Assembly (NCBI GenBank): GCA_005787685.1
Contig: SYAC01000064.1
Span: 1-55,283 of the forward strand
DNA length: 55,283 bases
Direction of reading: 5' to 3'
Source: Planctomycetia bacterium
GTDB taxonomy: Bacteria; Planctomycetota; Phycisphaerae; Phycisphaerales; SM1A02
Shown: positions 44,134-53,368 of the stretch, piece after piece
Layout: the number at the start of each line of letters is the position of its first letter
How positions within the stretch are numbered: the first letter of the stretch is position 1
The notes under the pieces: model-generated
Told to the model about the DNA's origin: nothing
The model's database searches: none
What the model saw: the letters and a program-made list of their open reading frames with translations, nothing else
Program-made: the position numbers and the translations under genes

Positions 44134-45279
44134 ATGTCTGCTCCCGCATCCGCTGGCGATCCAAGTTCAAATCCAGTTCACCATGACTCTGGCACAAGCC
44201 CAGGTGAAGGCAAAAAGATTTGGGATAGTTGGCTCAAGGCCATCATTGCCATCAATGGAAGTGATTTGATTATCAAAAGCGGCATGGCGCCGCGCATTCG
44301 TCACAAGGGACAACTGCAAGCGCTGAAATGCCCCGCGGTGAGGCCCGAGGATTTATTTCAGATGGCAAAAGATGTGCTGGACAAGTCGCAGTACGATTTG
44401 TTCTGTCGCAAGGGCCAAATTGATTTCGCTTATGGATACGACCCCAAGAACCGTTTCCGCGTGAACCTGTTCATGGCGCGTGGCACCCCCAGCGTGGCGG
44501 CGCGCTTGATCTCCAGCAACATTCGCCGCTTTGAAGATTTGTATTTGCCGCCCATTCTTGGCGACATTTCAATGTCCGCCCAAGGAATGATTTTGCTTTC
44601 GGGAGTCACGGGCAGCGGCAAGAGCACCACGATTGCCGCCATGATGCAATTTGTGAACGAGCGTAAGAAGGTGCACATTGTCACTCTGGAGGATCCGATT
44701 GAATATGTCTTCACGGACGACAAGGCCATGATCAACCAGCGCGAGGTTGGAATTGATTGCGCCACATTCAACGAGGCGCTACGCGCGCTGGTGCGTGAAA
44801 ATCCAGACGTGGTGCTTGTGGGTGAAATGCGCGATCACGAAACATTTGAGGCGGCTATTCGCGCCGCTGAAACCGGACACTTGGTGTTTGGAACCATCCA
44901 CGCCTCCAGCGCGTGGCAGACTTTTGGGCGTATTTATGATTTATTCCCGCAATCCGAGCGCGATCAAATCTGCAAGCTTTTAGCCTTCAATTTGCGCGCC
45001 ATCGTCTATCAAAAGTTGTTGCCCACGCTGCATGAGAACATTGCTCGCTTGCCCGCGCTGGAAATTCTCATCAACACGCCCGTGGTGCAAAAATATATCC
45101 TTGAGCGTCGCGAGGGCGAACTGTTGGACATCATGCGTCAAAGCGCCTCCGAAGGAATGATGGACTTCACATCAAGTCTGGTGAAACTGGTCGAAGGCGA
45201 ATGGGTGCACACCAATGTTGCATTGCAGGCGACACCCAAACCAGAGGAGTTAAAAATGCGCTTGAAGGGCATTTCGTAA
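44134..45279 (+). CDS. pilT: PilT-like type IV pilus ATPase
   Basis: 381 residues. A polar N-terminal tail (about 1-30) precedes the PilT N-domain (INGSDLIIKSG, GQLQAL) and the ATPase core with Walker A GVTGSGKST, Asp box in VTLEDPIEYVF, Walker B ENPDVVLVGEMRDHETFEAAI and His box HLVFGTIHASSA. The features point to the PilT/PilU retraction branch rather than to PilB. A strong ribosome binding site (GGAG, 7 bases before) supports the ATG at 44134. It leads a three-gene unit with a degenerate PilB-like protein (6-base gap) and a CvpA-like protein. Divergent from guaB. Confidence 0.93.
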   Translation: MSAPASAGDPSSNPVHHDSGTSPGEGKKIWDSWLKAIIAINGSDLIIKSGMAPRIRHKGQLQALKCPAVRPEDLFQMAKDVLDKSQYDLFCRKGQIDFAYGYDPKNRFRVNLFMARGTPSVAARLISSNIRRFEDLYLPPILGDISMSAQGMILLSGVTGSGKSTTIAAMMQFVNERKKVHIVTLEDPIEYVFTDDKAMINQREVGIDCATFNEALRALVRENPDVVLVGEMRDHETFEAAIRAAETGHLVFGTIHASSAWQTFGRIYDLFPQSERDQICKLLAFNLRAIVYQKLLPTLHENIARLPALEILINTPVVQKYILERREGELLDIMRQSASEGMMDFTSSLVKLVEGEWVHTNVALQATPKPEELKMRLKGIS

Positions 45280-45285
45280 AGCCAC

Positions 45286-47064
45286 ATGAATGCAATGAAT
45301 TTTATTCTCGCGCAAAATGTTTCCAGTGAATTTCTGCTTGACCCCATCAAGCCCGTGTTTCTTTTTGTGACCGCGTTGTTCGGGTCCATGATTGTTTCAA
45401 TGCTTGTCAAGGATATTCATAAATGCGGATTGCCCTCGCACAAGTGGCATGCCATTTTGATTGGCGGACTGACTGCGGGCTTTTTAGCCGGAATTGCAGT
45501 GCCAACCTTTTGGATCAGTTGGCCGGCGCAAATCATCATCACGGTGGGTCCAATTCTTTGGTATTGGAAAAGCCGCAACGAGGTCGTTCCTGACAAGCAG
45601 AAGTTTGTCATTGGTGGCGACAAAGTGCGCGCGTTCTTCAAGAAGCGCGGAACAACCAAATCCCTGGCGGGGGCGCAACTTTCCTATAAAGATTTCAACA
45701 AAAAAGACCGCCCCAATCCAGCGAAAAATGATCCAATTTTGCCGGCATTTCAAGCCGCGGACGCCTTGCTTGGAAATGCCATTCAAAAGCGCGCATCCCG
45801 CTTGGACTTGGTGTTGAAGCCCGATGGCGTGAACGCGGCATACACCGTCGATGGCATTCGCAGCAAATCCGACTGCGCCACTCCAGAGATCACCACTGCC
45901 ATGATCGATTTGCTTAAAAGTCTTGCCGGACTTGATGTGAAAGAGCGACGCAAACGCCAAATCGGATCGTTCTTCGTCGTGCATGAAGAAAATATAATTC
46001 CAATTTCAATGACCATCGCAGGTTCATCCGCGGGACAGCAAATGCGGATTGATTTCAACCGCGCCGCAACCATGATGCGAACCATTGCTCAGGTTGGTTT
46101 TTTACCCGCGCAAGAAAAGGCCGTCCAAAACATCATGGATCCCATGGCACGCGGCGGCGTGGTGCTGCTTGGTGCCGCGCCTGGCAACGGATTGACTTCC
46201 ACTTGCTTGTCCATGCTGTCAGGACACGACGCGTTCACCGCCGCGGTCAAGACACTAGAAAAAAATCTGATTCAGCGACTCGATGGCGTTGACCATCAAG
46301 TGTGGGTCGCCACGCCCGGCGGCGTTGATTATTCAACGCAGTTGCAATCCATCATTCGACGCGGCCCCGATGTGGTGTATGCGGATGACCCAAACGAAAT
46401 AGGTGTGGGCAAACTCATTGCCGCGCCCAACAACACCGATATTCGCTTTTATGTGGCTTTTCCAAACGATGGCGTCGCGTCGATCATCTCCGAATGGACC
46501 CGCACCGTTGGGCAGGCCAATACTGCGGCGGCTCCATTGCGATTGGTCATTGCGCAAAAGTTATGCCGCAAATTATGCGTTGCTTGCCGCGTGGGCTATC
46601 AACCCTCCCCAGAGCAATCTAAAAAACTTGGCATTGCCGCGGGCAAAAAAGTTGAATTGTTCAAGGCCAGTGGCAAAGTGCAAATTCAAAACAAGGTTGT
46701 GGACTGTCCCATGTGCAACGGCACGGGATATGTTGGACAAATTATTATCAGCGATATTTTTGTTGTCGATGACGAAGCGCGCGCGTTCTTGATCAAGGGC
46801 GATTTGAAGAGCGCGTACAACTCATCCCGTATGCGCAACAAGTTGCCTGGCATGCAAGAGGCGGCACTGCTTCGCGTGCGCGATGGCACCACGAGTCTTG
46901 AAGAGGTGATTCGCATACTTTCACCCGCGGCCACCAAACCCGCGGCGAAACCACCCGCAGGTGCGGCGCCAACCTCCGGCGCAAAACCAGAAACAAAACC
47001 AGCGGCCGCTCCCAGCGCCGCCAAACCAACAACGCCCGTCAATAAGCCAAAGGCCGCACCATGA
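45286..47064 (+). CDS. PilB/GspE-like protein with lost nucleotide motifs and membrane N-terminus
   Basis: 592 residues. Three hydrophobic segments (about 17-40, 55-75 and 77-93) form an N-terminal membrane part, unlike canonical PilB. From about 145 on it follows the GspE/PilB ATPase order, but Walker A reads GAAPGNGLTST (no Lys) and the Walker B place reads PDVVYADDPNEIG, without the GEIRD sequence. A four-Cys zinc-type module is retained (LCRKLCVAC and CPMCNGTGY) as in PilB/GspE. The Ala/Pro/Lys-rich tail (about 545-592) is disordered. It is likely a membrane-bound pseudo-ATPase working with PilT; this is inference. ATG at 45286 after a 6-base gap from pilT, and its stop overlaps the next gene (ATGA). 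Confidence 0.8.
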   Translation: MNAMNFILAQNVSSEFLLDPIKPVFLFVTALFGSMIVSMLVKDIHKCGLPSHKWHAILIGGLTAGFLAGIAVPTFWISWPAQIIITVGPILWYWKSRNEVVPDKQKFVIGGDKVRAFFKKRGTTKSLAGAQLSYKDFNKKDRPNPAKNDPILPAFQAADALLGNAIQKRASRLDLVLKPDGVNAAYTVDGIRSKSDCATPEITTAMIDLLKSLAGLDVKERRKRQIGSFFVVHEENIIPISMTIAGSSAGQQMRIDFNRAATMMRTIAQVGFLPAQEKAVQNIMDPMARGGVVLLGAAPGNGLTSTCLSMLSGHDAFTAAVKTLEKNLIQRLDGVDHQVWVATPGGVDYSTQLQSIIRRGPDVVYADDPNEIGVGKLIAAPNNTDIRFYVAFPNDGVASIISEWTRTVGQANTAAAPLRLVIAQKLCRKLCVACRVGYQPSPEQSKKLGIAAGKKVELFKASGKVQIQNKVVDCPMCNGTGYVGQIIISDIFVVDDEARAFLIKGDLKSAYNSSRMRNKLPGMQEAALLRVRDGTTSLEEVIRILSPAATKPAAKPPAGAAPTSGAKPETKPAAAPSAAKPTTPVNKPKAAP

Positions 47065-48734
47065 TCTTGTCAATTCTTGTCACACTGCTTGTTCTGCTGA
47101 TCGCCTATTGGTGGGGTAATCAAGGTCTTTTCGACTCCTTTATTCACTTCACATGCGTGGTGATCGCGGGCGTCTTGGCGTTCGCTTTGTGGGAGCCAAT
47201 CACGGTTGGCTTTCTTCTCAATGGAGGCGGCTTTGATAGTTACGCGTGGGGCGTAACGCTGGGATTTATGTTTTTAATCTTGTTGTTCCTGCTGCGCGTG
47301 ATCATCGATCTTTTCACGCCCAAACGACCAACGCTGCCACGCTGGGTCAACTTGTCATTTGGCGCGGTGCTTGGGTTGTTCAGTGGAATCTTGACCATGG
47401 GCATCACGCTGATCGCGATTGGACATATCGCATCGACCACCGAAATTTTGGGATATACAGGCTGGGTGCGCTCGCCAGATTCAAATGGCCGCCCGCTACA
47501 AAGTTCGCCCAACTCTCCCCCCACATTGGTTATGGGTTTCACCCAAGGCTTCTTCAACATGTTGTCCAATGGAAGTTGCTCGCCACTCATGGGCAATACC
47601 TCTATGGCTTCATTGCGACCAGCGGTGGCGCAAGACGGTGGCAGCTTGTTCAAGGATTCGCTTCGTGAGGGCCGCGGCAATTCCACATTGGCTCCAGGAA
47701 CCTTCACCGTGGACGGATTTTATCATGATCCCAAATATGTCCTGCGCAACAACACCATGGGCGCCTATGCCGTCATGTTGACATTGCAGCCCGCGTCATT
47801 CGATCGCGGCGGCTCCTACAGCATGTCCTGTTCGCAAGCCCGATTGATCGCCCCCACCGCCAACGGCGCCATCGCTGAATTTCCAATCGAATTCAGTCAA
47901 GAGAAAAAAACCAACGATGGTCGCGCCATGATTCGCTACACCTTTCAAACGGCCACATCAACCGCGTCCTTGGAGGATTCAAGCGGAGAGGGAAAAATTT
48001 GCCTGATCTTCGCCGACAAGCCTTTCAAATCCGCCGCCCCAACCATGCTGTTGGTCAAGGGACTGCGCATGACTTTGCCGACGGTCAATCCAAACGCGCT
48101 AGCGTTGGGGCAAGCGGTTGAAAATGCGGGTCAGAAAATTGCAATTGCACCCGACGATAGTGCGCCCTCCATTCCTGCAAGCGAGCTTCGCATTGACAAC
48201 CAACTCAGTTCAATTGTTCTGAGTAAAAATAGTTTGCCTGGCACGCTGAAAGAGGAAAATGGAAGCCTGAACGCTGGAGCTGCCACGCGGATTACAAAAA
48301 ATCCGCAGGCTAAGGGCGATGTCAGAAGTATTGCGCAAAGCAACGACGAAAAGATTGTCAAACTCACCGTGTCCCGTGAAACCATCGCGGATTTGTTCAA
48401 TGTCGATAAAACCAGAAAGGTTGCCGAAGCCGTTGGATTGAAAGGTGTGCCCACATTGATGGATCAAAATGGAAATTTATATGAGCCGTTTGGATACATT
48501 TGGGTGAATACAGTCAACGAGGAATGGGAAATTTATTTGGAAAAACCAGACGCGGGATTTACGGTCAAGCAATTACAACGTGGCAGCGAAGGCTATATCG
48601 ATGTGTTGTACCGGCTGCCAATTGGCATTGAAATTCAAATGGTCATCTTGCGTGATCCAAGTCTGCCCTTGAGTAAAGCCAAGATTCTTGGCACCACCCA
48701 ATTGAAAGTGGAAGGCTCCGGCAAGGCCAACTAA
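47061..48734 (+). CDS. Large CvpA-like membrane protein with periplasmic domain
   Basis: 557 residues. Four hydrophobic helices in the first 125 residues resemble the CvpA family (colicin V production/membrane organisation). A long exported region (about 140-557) follows: beta-rich, with stretches such as GTFTVDGFYHDPKYVLRN and GVPTLMDQNGNLYEPFGYI, and a final LPIGIEIQMVIL segment. I recognise no domain for the long part. Its start overlaps the pseudo-ATPase stop (ATGA), so pilT, the pseudo-ATPase and this gene form one coupled unit. Function unknown; it may form the envelope end of the pilus-like apparatus (inference). Confidence 0.75.
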   Translation: MILSILVTLLVLLIAYWWGNQGLFDSFIHFTCVVIAGVLAFALWEPITVGFLLNGGGFDSYAWGVTLGFMFLILLFLLRVIIDLFTPKRPTLPRWVNLSFGAVLGLFSGILTMGITLIAIGHIASTTEILGYTGWVRSPDSNGRPLQSSPNSPPTLVMGFTQGFFNMLSNGSCSPLMGNTSMASLRPAVAQDGGSLFKDSLREGRGNSTLAPGTFTVDGFYHDPKYVLRNNTMGAYAVMLTLQPASFDRGGSYSMSCSQARLIAPTANGAIAEFPIEFSQEKKTNDGRAMIRYTFQTATSTASLEDSSGEGKICLIFADKPFKSAAPTMLLVKGLRMTLPTVNPNALALGQAVENAGQKIAIAPDDSAPSIPASELRIDNQLSSIVLSKNSLPGTLKEENGSLNAGAATRITKNPQAKGDVRSIAQSNDEKIVKLTVSRETIADLFNVDKTRKVAEAVGLKGVPTLMDQNGNLYEPFGYIWVNTVNEEWEIYLEKPDAGFTVKQLQRGSEGYIDVLYRLPIGIEIQMVILRDPSLPLSKAKILGTTQLKVEGSGKAN

Positions 48735-48769
48735 ATGCGTTTGCGCACGCCGCTTTGTATGCGCGCTGT

Positions 48770-50137
48770 TTATTTGGAAACGGCAGCCGTCTCCTTGCTC
48801 TTTAACCAGCGCTCCACCCAGTGAATGTCGAAGTTGGCGTCCTGAAATTCCGGGCTATCCATGATGCGTTTATGCAGCGCAATGGTTGTGCGCAGAGGTC
48901 CAATCTTGAACTCGTTCAACGCTTGGCGCATGCGCGCAATAGCAGCGTCACGCGTTGGTCCATGCACAATCAACTTGCCAATCATGGAGTCGTAGTTGGA
49001 GGGAATGCGGTAGCCGGCGCGCGCGTGGCTGTCCAAGCGAACGCCTGGTCCACCAGGAGCTGAAAAAGTTTCAATGAGACCGGCTTGCGGCATGAAATTT
49101 TTGTCGGGGTCTTCGGCGTTAATGCGGACTTCAATGGCGTGTCCGTGAACTTGAATATCCTGCTGCCGAATAGGCAATGGCTCACCGGAGGCCACGCGGA
49201 TTTGCATTTGCACAATATCCACGCCTGTGATCATTTCCGTCACGGGGTGCTCCACTTGCACACGGGTGTTCACCTCAAGCATGTAGAAATCCTGGTGCTT
49301 GTCCATGAGAAATTCAACCGTGGCCGCGCCGCAATACTTCGCGTTGCGGATCAGGGCGGCCGCGCTTTCGCAGACTTTCATGCGCTTGGCTGAATCAACG
49401 CCAGGGCTTGGCGCCTCCTCGACCAACTTTTGATGGCGACGCTGGCTGGAGCAATCGCGCTCGAACAAATGGACAGAGTGGCCGTGGTTGTCGCCAATGG
49501 TTTGCACTTCGAAGTGGCGGGCGTTCTCTAAATACTTTTCAACATAGACGGTTCCATTGCCAAACGAGGCCAGCGCTTCTTGGCGCGCTTTCTCCACATT
49601 TTCGCGCAGTTCGGCCTCGCTGCGCGCCACGCGCATTCCGCGGCCACCTCCACCGGCACTGGCCTTGATGATGACTGGATAGCCAATTTCGTTGGCTACT
49701 TTGACGGCCTCCTCAAGATCCTCAATACCCCCTTCTGTGCCCGGAAATACGGGAGTTCCTGACTGGCGCGCCATGCGCTTGCAATTCACTTTGTCACCCA
49801 GCAAATTCATGGCCTCGGGACTTGGTCCAATGAACGAAATGTTGCAATCGCGGCAAACCTCGGCGAAGTGCGCGTTCTCCGACAAGAATCCGTAGCCCGG
49901 ATGAATTGCGTCAGCGCCCGTCACTTCCGCGGCCGCGATCACGCGCTCAATGCGTAAGTAACTTTCCTTGCTGGCCGCCGGACCAATGCACACCGCCTCA
50001 TCGGCTTGCTCAATCCACGGGGCACCACGATCCGCAAGGCTGTACACGCACACTGGACTCACGCCCAACTCGCGACAGGCGCGAATCACTCGCAGCGCAA
50101 TCTCTCCTCTATTGGCAATTAGAATTCTTTTAAACAT
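48770..50137 (-). CDS. accC: Biotin carboxylase subunit of acetyl-CoA carboxylase
   Basis: 455 residues. The ATP-grasp landmarks are KASAGGGGRGMRVA, the catalytic MDKHQDFYMLEVNTRVQVEHPVTE and the N-terminal ILIANRGEIALRVIRA. It carboxylates the biotin of AccB using bicarbonate and ATP. It follows accB by about 90 bases on the same strand, the common order. No accA or accD is in the window. Convergent with the CvpA-like gene, about 35 bases apart. Confidence 0.95.
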   Translation of the reverse strand: MFKRILIANRGEIALRVIRACRELGVSPVCVYSLADRGAPWIEQADEAVCIGPAASKESYLRIERVIAAAEVTGADAIHPGYGFLSENAHFAEVCRDCNISFIGPSPEAMNLLGDKVNCKRMARQSGTPVFPGTEGGIEDLEEAVKVANEIGYPVIIKASAGGGGRGMRVARSEAELRENVEKARQEALASFGNGTVYVEKYLENARHFEVQTIGDNHGHSVHLFERDCSSQRRHQKLVEEAPSPGVDSAKRMKVCESAAALIRNAKYCGAATVEFLMDKHQDFYMLEVNTRVQVEHPVTEMITGVDIVQMQIRVASGEPLPIRQQDIQVHGHAIEVRINAEDPDKNFMPQAGLIETFSAPGGPGVRLDSHARAGYRIPSNYDSMIGKLIVHGPTRDAAIARMRQALNEFKIGPLRTTIALHKRIMDSPEFQDANFDIHWVERWLKSKETAAVSK

Positions 50138-50225
50138 GATGGTGTAGTGGATGTAAGAATTGTGACATTGGAAATTTTGTAAGGAGCAAATGGGTGAGCA
50201 ACATCATTGCGACTATGCCGAACAT

Positions 50226-50732
50226 TTAAGTGGGTCGCACTAGGAAAATCGCCTGGCCAAACTCCACGGGGTCACCGCTCTTGACAAGAATTTGCTCAAT
50301 GATGCCCGTGGTGCTGGAGTTGATCTCGTTAAAGATTTTCATGGCTTCAATCAGGCAAACCACGGTATTGGGTCCCACGCTTGCGCCCACGCTGACAAAG
50401 GCGGGCTTGTCTGGCGAGGCCGAAGCGTAAAATGTTCCAACCATCGGGCTTTCAATTTTCACCAGGCCAGCCGTCACATCGATCGCAGGCGCGGGATTGC
50501 TTGGCACTGGAGCGACCACCGGAATCGTTTGTGCCACCGGTGCCGTATTGGCCATGGGAGCCGCGGAAATCGCCTGCGCCAGCCCTGGCGGTGCGTGCAT
50601 GATTTGTGGCGCGCTATGAATGTTGGGTCGGCGAATAGTGACCTGCTCATCTTTGTCACGAAGATCTAATTCCAACAGCTCGTTGGCGGTCATAAGGCGT
50701 ATGAGTTCTTTCAGCTTTCGTATATCAATCAT
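50226..50732 (-). CDS. accB: Biotin carboxyl carrier protein
   Basis: 168 residues. The N-terminal helix IDIRKLKELIRLMTANELLELDL is typical of AccB, then a Pro/Ala-rich linker (about 45-90), and a C-terminal lipoyl-like domain with IESPMVGTFYASASP and the biotin site CLIEAMKIFNEI (Lys in EAMK). It carries CO2 for fatty acid synthesis. ATG 50732 was chosen for its good site AAGGAT upstream; the frame is open to 50855. Confidence 0.95.
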   Translation of the reverse strand: MIDIRKLKELIRLMTANELLELDLRDKDEQVTIRRPNIHSAPQIMHAPPGLAQAISAAPMANTAPVAQTIPVVAPVPSNPAPAIDVTAGLVKIESPMVGTFYASASPDKPAFVSVGASVGPNTVVCLIEAMKIFNEINSSTTGIIEQILVKSGDPVEFGQAIFLVRPT

Positions 50733-50847
50733 TGGGTTAATCCTTCTGATTCCGAATATGAACAACCATAGAATTGTAGCGAAAACATTCGCAACATGCT
50801 GCGATCGTGTTCCCTTCTTGCAAGGATTTGTAATTGCAGCGTTTAGA

Positions 50848-51504
50848 TTAGGCACGCAGGGCGATTGGCCGGGAAAGTATTTCCGCCATAATCACGCCTT
50901 GGCGCAGGCTTTGCGGATTCAGCATTCGCTTTGGTTTCAAGGCCTGTCCTGTCTTAGCCATGGGCCCAATTCGCTGGCTGAGTCGGCTGCTAAGCAATGA
51001 ATCAATGGCGCTGATTGGTCTTTGGGTTGACTGGCCGAGCGCGCTCGTGACAGGAATGCTGGAGTTGCCGGGGGCTATTGCAACTGTGGGTGTGCCAGTG
51101 GATTGACCTGCACTGTTGCCAGAAGACGACGGCTTCGGCGCAAAGTCGGTGACTCCAATTGGTTTCTGCTGTATGCGCAGTGTCTTGGCTGGATTAGGTG
51201 GGACGGCAACAGGCGCGGAAGACAGGCGCAATGAAACATAATTTCCTTCCTCATCCACTAGACCAAGCGCGCGCGCTTGATCGGCGAATTTGCGGGCTGC
51301 CAGTTCAAGACTGGTTTGCGTCGACGCTATTCGAGATCTTAGATTGACCGCGGGTGAATCTATTGTTCGGGAAGCCGGCTGCAACTGTGGCGAGCCTGGT
51401 TTTGTATTCTCTAGGTTTGGCTCAACCTTGGGCTTGGAAGAAAACTTCTTGATCAAGAAATTGATAATGCCAAGCACCGCAAGAAGAATGAACATGTTTG
51501 ACAT
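50848..51504 (-). CDS. Anchored protein with conserved C-terminal motif
   Basis: 218 residues from the ATG at 51504 (an in-frame GTG at 51525 overlaps the upstream stop and is an alternative). A short hydrophobic N-terminus (about 1-18) is followed by a Lys/Pro linker, a helical segment LELAARKFADQARALG, a long Ser/Pro/Thr-rich low-complexity region, and a basic end PQSLRQGVIMAEILSRPIAL. The end (basic, then AEILSRPxAL) looks like a short conserved motif that recurs in planctomycete proteins, from memory and not checked. Function unknown. It lies between the ABC ATPase and accB. Confidence 0.6.
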   Translation of the reverse strand: MSNMFILLAVLGIINFLIKKFSSKPKVEPNLENTKPGSPQLQPASRTIDSPAVNLRSRIASTQTSLELAARKFADQARALGLVDEEGNYVSLRLSSAPVAVPPNPAKTLRIQQKPIGVTDFAPKPSSSGNSAGQSTGTPTVAIAPGNSSIPVTSALGQSTQRPISAIDSLLSSRLSQRIGPMAKTGQALKPKRMLNPQSLRQGVIMAEILSRPIALRA

Positions 51505-51521
51505 GTCATAATCATAGCCGA

Positions 51522-52373
51522 TCACATGGTGTTGATAGCGTCACCCCACATGGGTAGGCAAAGCGGACTTGCCGCAAGATGTTCCACCATGCGAAATGGA
51601 ACATTGAAGATGGGCTGCAAAATGTGCGGCGTAAGAATGTCGCGCGCAAGACCGCAGGCGGCCACTTTGCCCTGGGAAAGCGCCACCACATCATCGGCAA
51701 TGGCGCCAGCGAATGCGAAATCATGCGTGGCCACAAGCACCGCCAAGCCTTCTTTGGCACAGTGGCGCAATTCACTGGCAAGAGTGCGGGTCCAACTTGG
51801 ATCGAGCGCAGAGGTTGGCTCGTCCACGATCAACATGTGCGTTTGCTCCGATTGCTGCGCCAACGCGCGGGCAAATGCAACTCGATGTCGCTGCCCCTCG
51901 GAAAGATGCCCCACGAATTCATCGGCCAACGCCTCAATGCCAGTGCGCCGCATGGCCTGGCGGACGCGCGCGTGGTCAGGGCGACGGGAAACTTGACCTA
52001 ATTCCACGGAAGTCTGAACTGAAAAACCTGCCACCGATTCAGGTCGCTGCGGCACAAACGAAATCCAGCGGGCGCGTTGCGCGGGCACCACGCTCGCCAG
52101 TTCTTGATCAGTTGAGGCGGATCGTTCTAGGGACAACTGGGAACGCGCAGTGGTCAACACATCCGAAAGCTGCCCAAGAGGCTGAGGCAATCGAAAGCGA
52201 GCGCTTCCAGTGACCGCAGGCAACAAACCCGCAGCGGCGCGCAGAAGCGTACTTTTGCCACCACCGTTGGGTCCAATCACCACGGTTACCGCTGCGGCTC
52301 GAAATTGCACATCAAGCGGACCCAACACAAAGTTGCCGTTGCGTATGCAAGCCTTGTCAAATGTGAACATCAT
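51522..52373 (-). CDS. ABC importer ATPase, BtuD/FhuC-like
   Basis: 283 residues. Walker A GPNGGGKST, signature LSEGQRH and Walker B MLIVDEPTSALDP, with H-loop in VATHDF. The pattern is that of iron-siderophore, heme or cobalamin importers. It overlaps the permease stop (ATGA), and the permease in turn overlaps the binding-protein stop, so binding protein, permease and ATPase are coupled in that order. The frame is open to 52622, but the ATG at 52373 is the first plausible start. Confidence 0.9.
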   Translation of the reverse strand: MMFTFDKACIRNGNFVLGPLDVQFRAAAVTVVIGPNGGGKSTLLRAAAGLLPAVTGSARFRLPQPLGQLSDVLTTARSQLSLERSASTDQELASVVPAQRARWISFVPQRPESVAGFSVQTSVELGQVSRRPDHARVRQAMRRTGIEALADEFVGHLSEGQRHRVAFARALAQQSEQTHMLIVDEPTSALDPSWTRTLASELRHCAKEGLAVLVATHDFAFAGAIADDVVALSQGKVAACGLARDILTPHILQPIFNVPFRMVEHLAASPLCLPMWGDAINTM

Positions 52374-53368
52374 CGCATCCACGCTTTCGCGGCGCCGCGG
52401 CGCAGCAAGAGAAGAAAGAAAGGCCCACCCGCAAGCGCGCAAAGAACACCCACTGGCAAGCGGCCAGTGCTGGCCGGCGCGAAGTGACGCACCGCGTCGG
52501 CGGCGATGAGCAATGCGCTTCCAGACATCGCCGCGGCAAGCACGACCACGCGGTGCCTTGGACCAACCAAAGCGCGCGCCATGTGCGGACCAATCAAACC
52601 AATAAATGCCAATGGTCCGCACAACGCCGTTGCCGCCGCAGCAAGCACGCTTGAACCCAGCACCAAAGACAGGCGCACGCGCGCCACATGAATTCCAATA
52701 GAAACACTCTCGTCATCGCTCAGCCCCATGGCGTCTAATGTTGGGCCAGCGCGAATACCCATCAATGCACCGGCAACAACTGCCAACGCCGTCACAATCA
52801 CGACGGATAGGTCTGGCACCTCCGGCACGCGGCCAAGCGCCCACCCTGCGAGCGCGGGACGCATTTCAAGCGGAAGCAACCACTCAATCAGCGACGCCAA
52901 CGCGGCCGCCACGGTTCCAACAATCACTCCTGAAAGCACAAGTGAAATTGGATCAATGCCGCCGCCTTTGCAGCGACCAAAGTACAACGTGATTGCTAGC
53001 GCCAGAAGTGCGCCAATAGTTGCAGGAAGAATTGCGCCACCCATGAGCAACCACGGTCCGCCAATGGCGGCTATCCAATACGCCGCCGCCACGCACGCTT
53101 GACTACCGGCCGAAAGTCCAAGCACAAACGGCGATGCCAACGGATTGCGCAAGAGCGTTTGTAAAAATAGTCCGCCAAGCGACAAGGCTGCGCCCGCAAG
53201 CAGTCCACTGATCACAGCGCCAACGCGCCACTCAATCGAATCCAAGCCTGGCCAGGCAAATGTCCACTGACCCATGCCGTCGCGGCCAACCAGAATTCGA
53301 CACGCCATAGCCGCGGCAAGAAGCAGCGTCAGAAAAACCCATCCATACATTGCGCGGCGCTTGGTCAT
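52370..53368 (-). CDS. FecCD-family ABC permease
   Basis: 332 residues with about ten membrane helices, in the BtuC/FhuB/FecCD family. GGLFLQTLLRNPLASPFVLG is the standard FecCD motif, and AFIGLIGPHMARALVGPRH is the coupling segment that contacts the ATPase. It imports an iron complex, heme or cobalamin-like molecule in pair with the ATPase and binding protein. ATGA overlaps on both sides. Confidence 0.93.
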   Translation of the reverse strand: MTKRRAMYGWVFLTLLLAAAMACRILVGRDGMGQWTFAWPGLDSIEWRVGAVISGLLAGAALSLGGLFLQTLLRNPLASPFVLGLSAGSQACVAAAYWIAAIGGPWLLMGGAILPATIGALLALAITLYFGRCKGGGIDPISLVLSGVIVGTVAAALASLIEWLLPLEMRPALAGWALGRVPEVPDLSVVIVTALAVVAGALMGIRAGPTLDAMGLSDDESVSIGIHVARVRLSLVLGSSVLAAAATALCGPLAFIGLIGPHMARALVGPRHRVVVLAAAMSGSALLIAADAVRHFAPASTGRLPVGVLCALAGGPFFLLLLRRGAAKAWMR

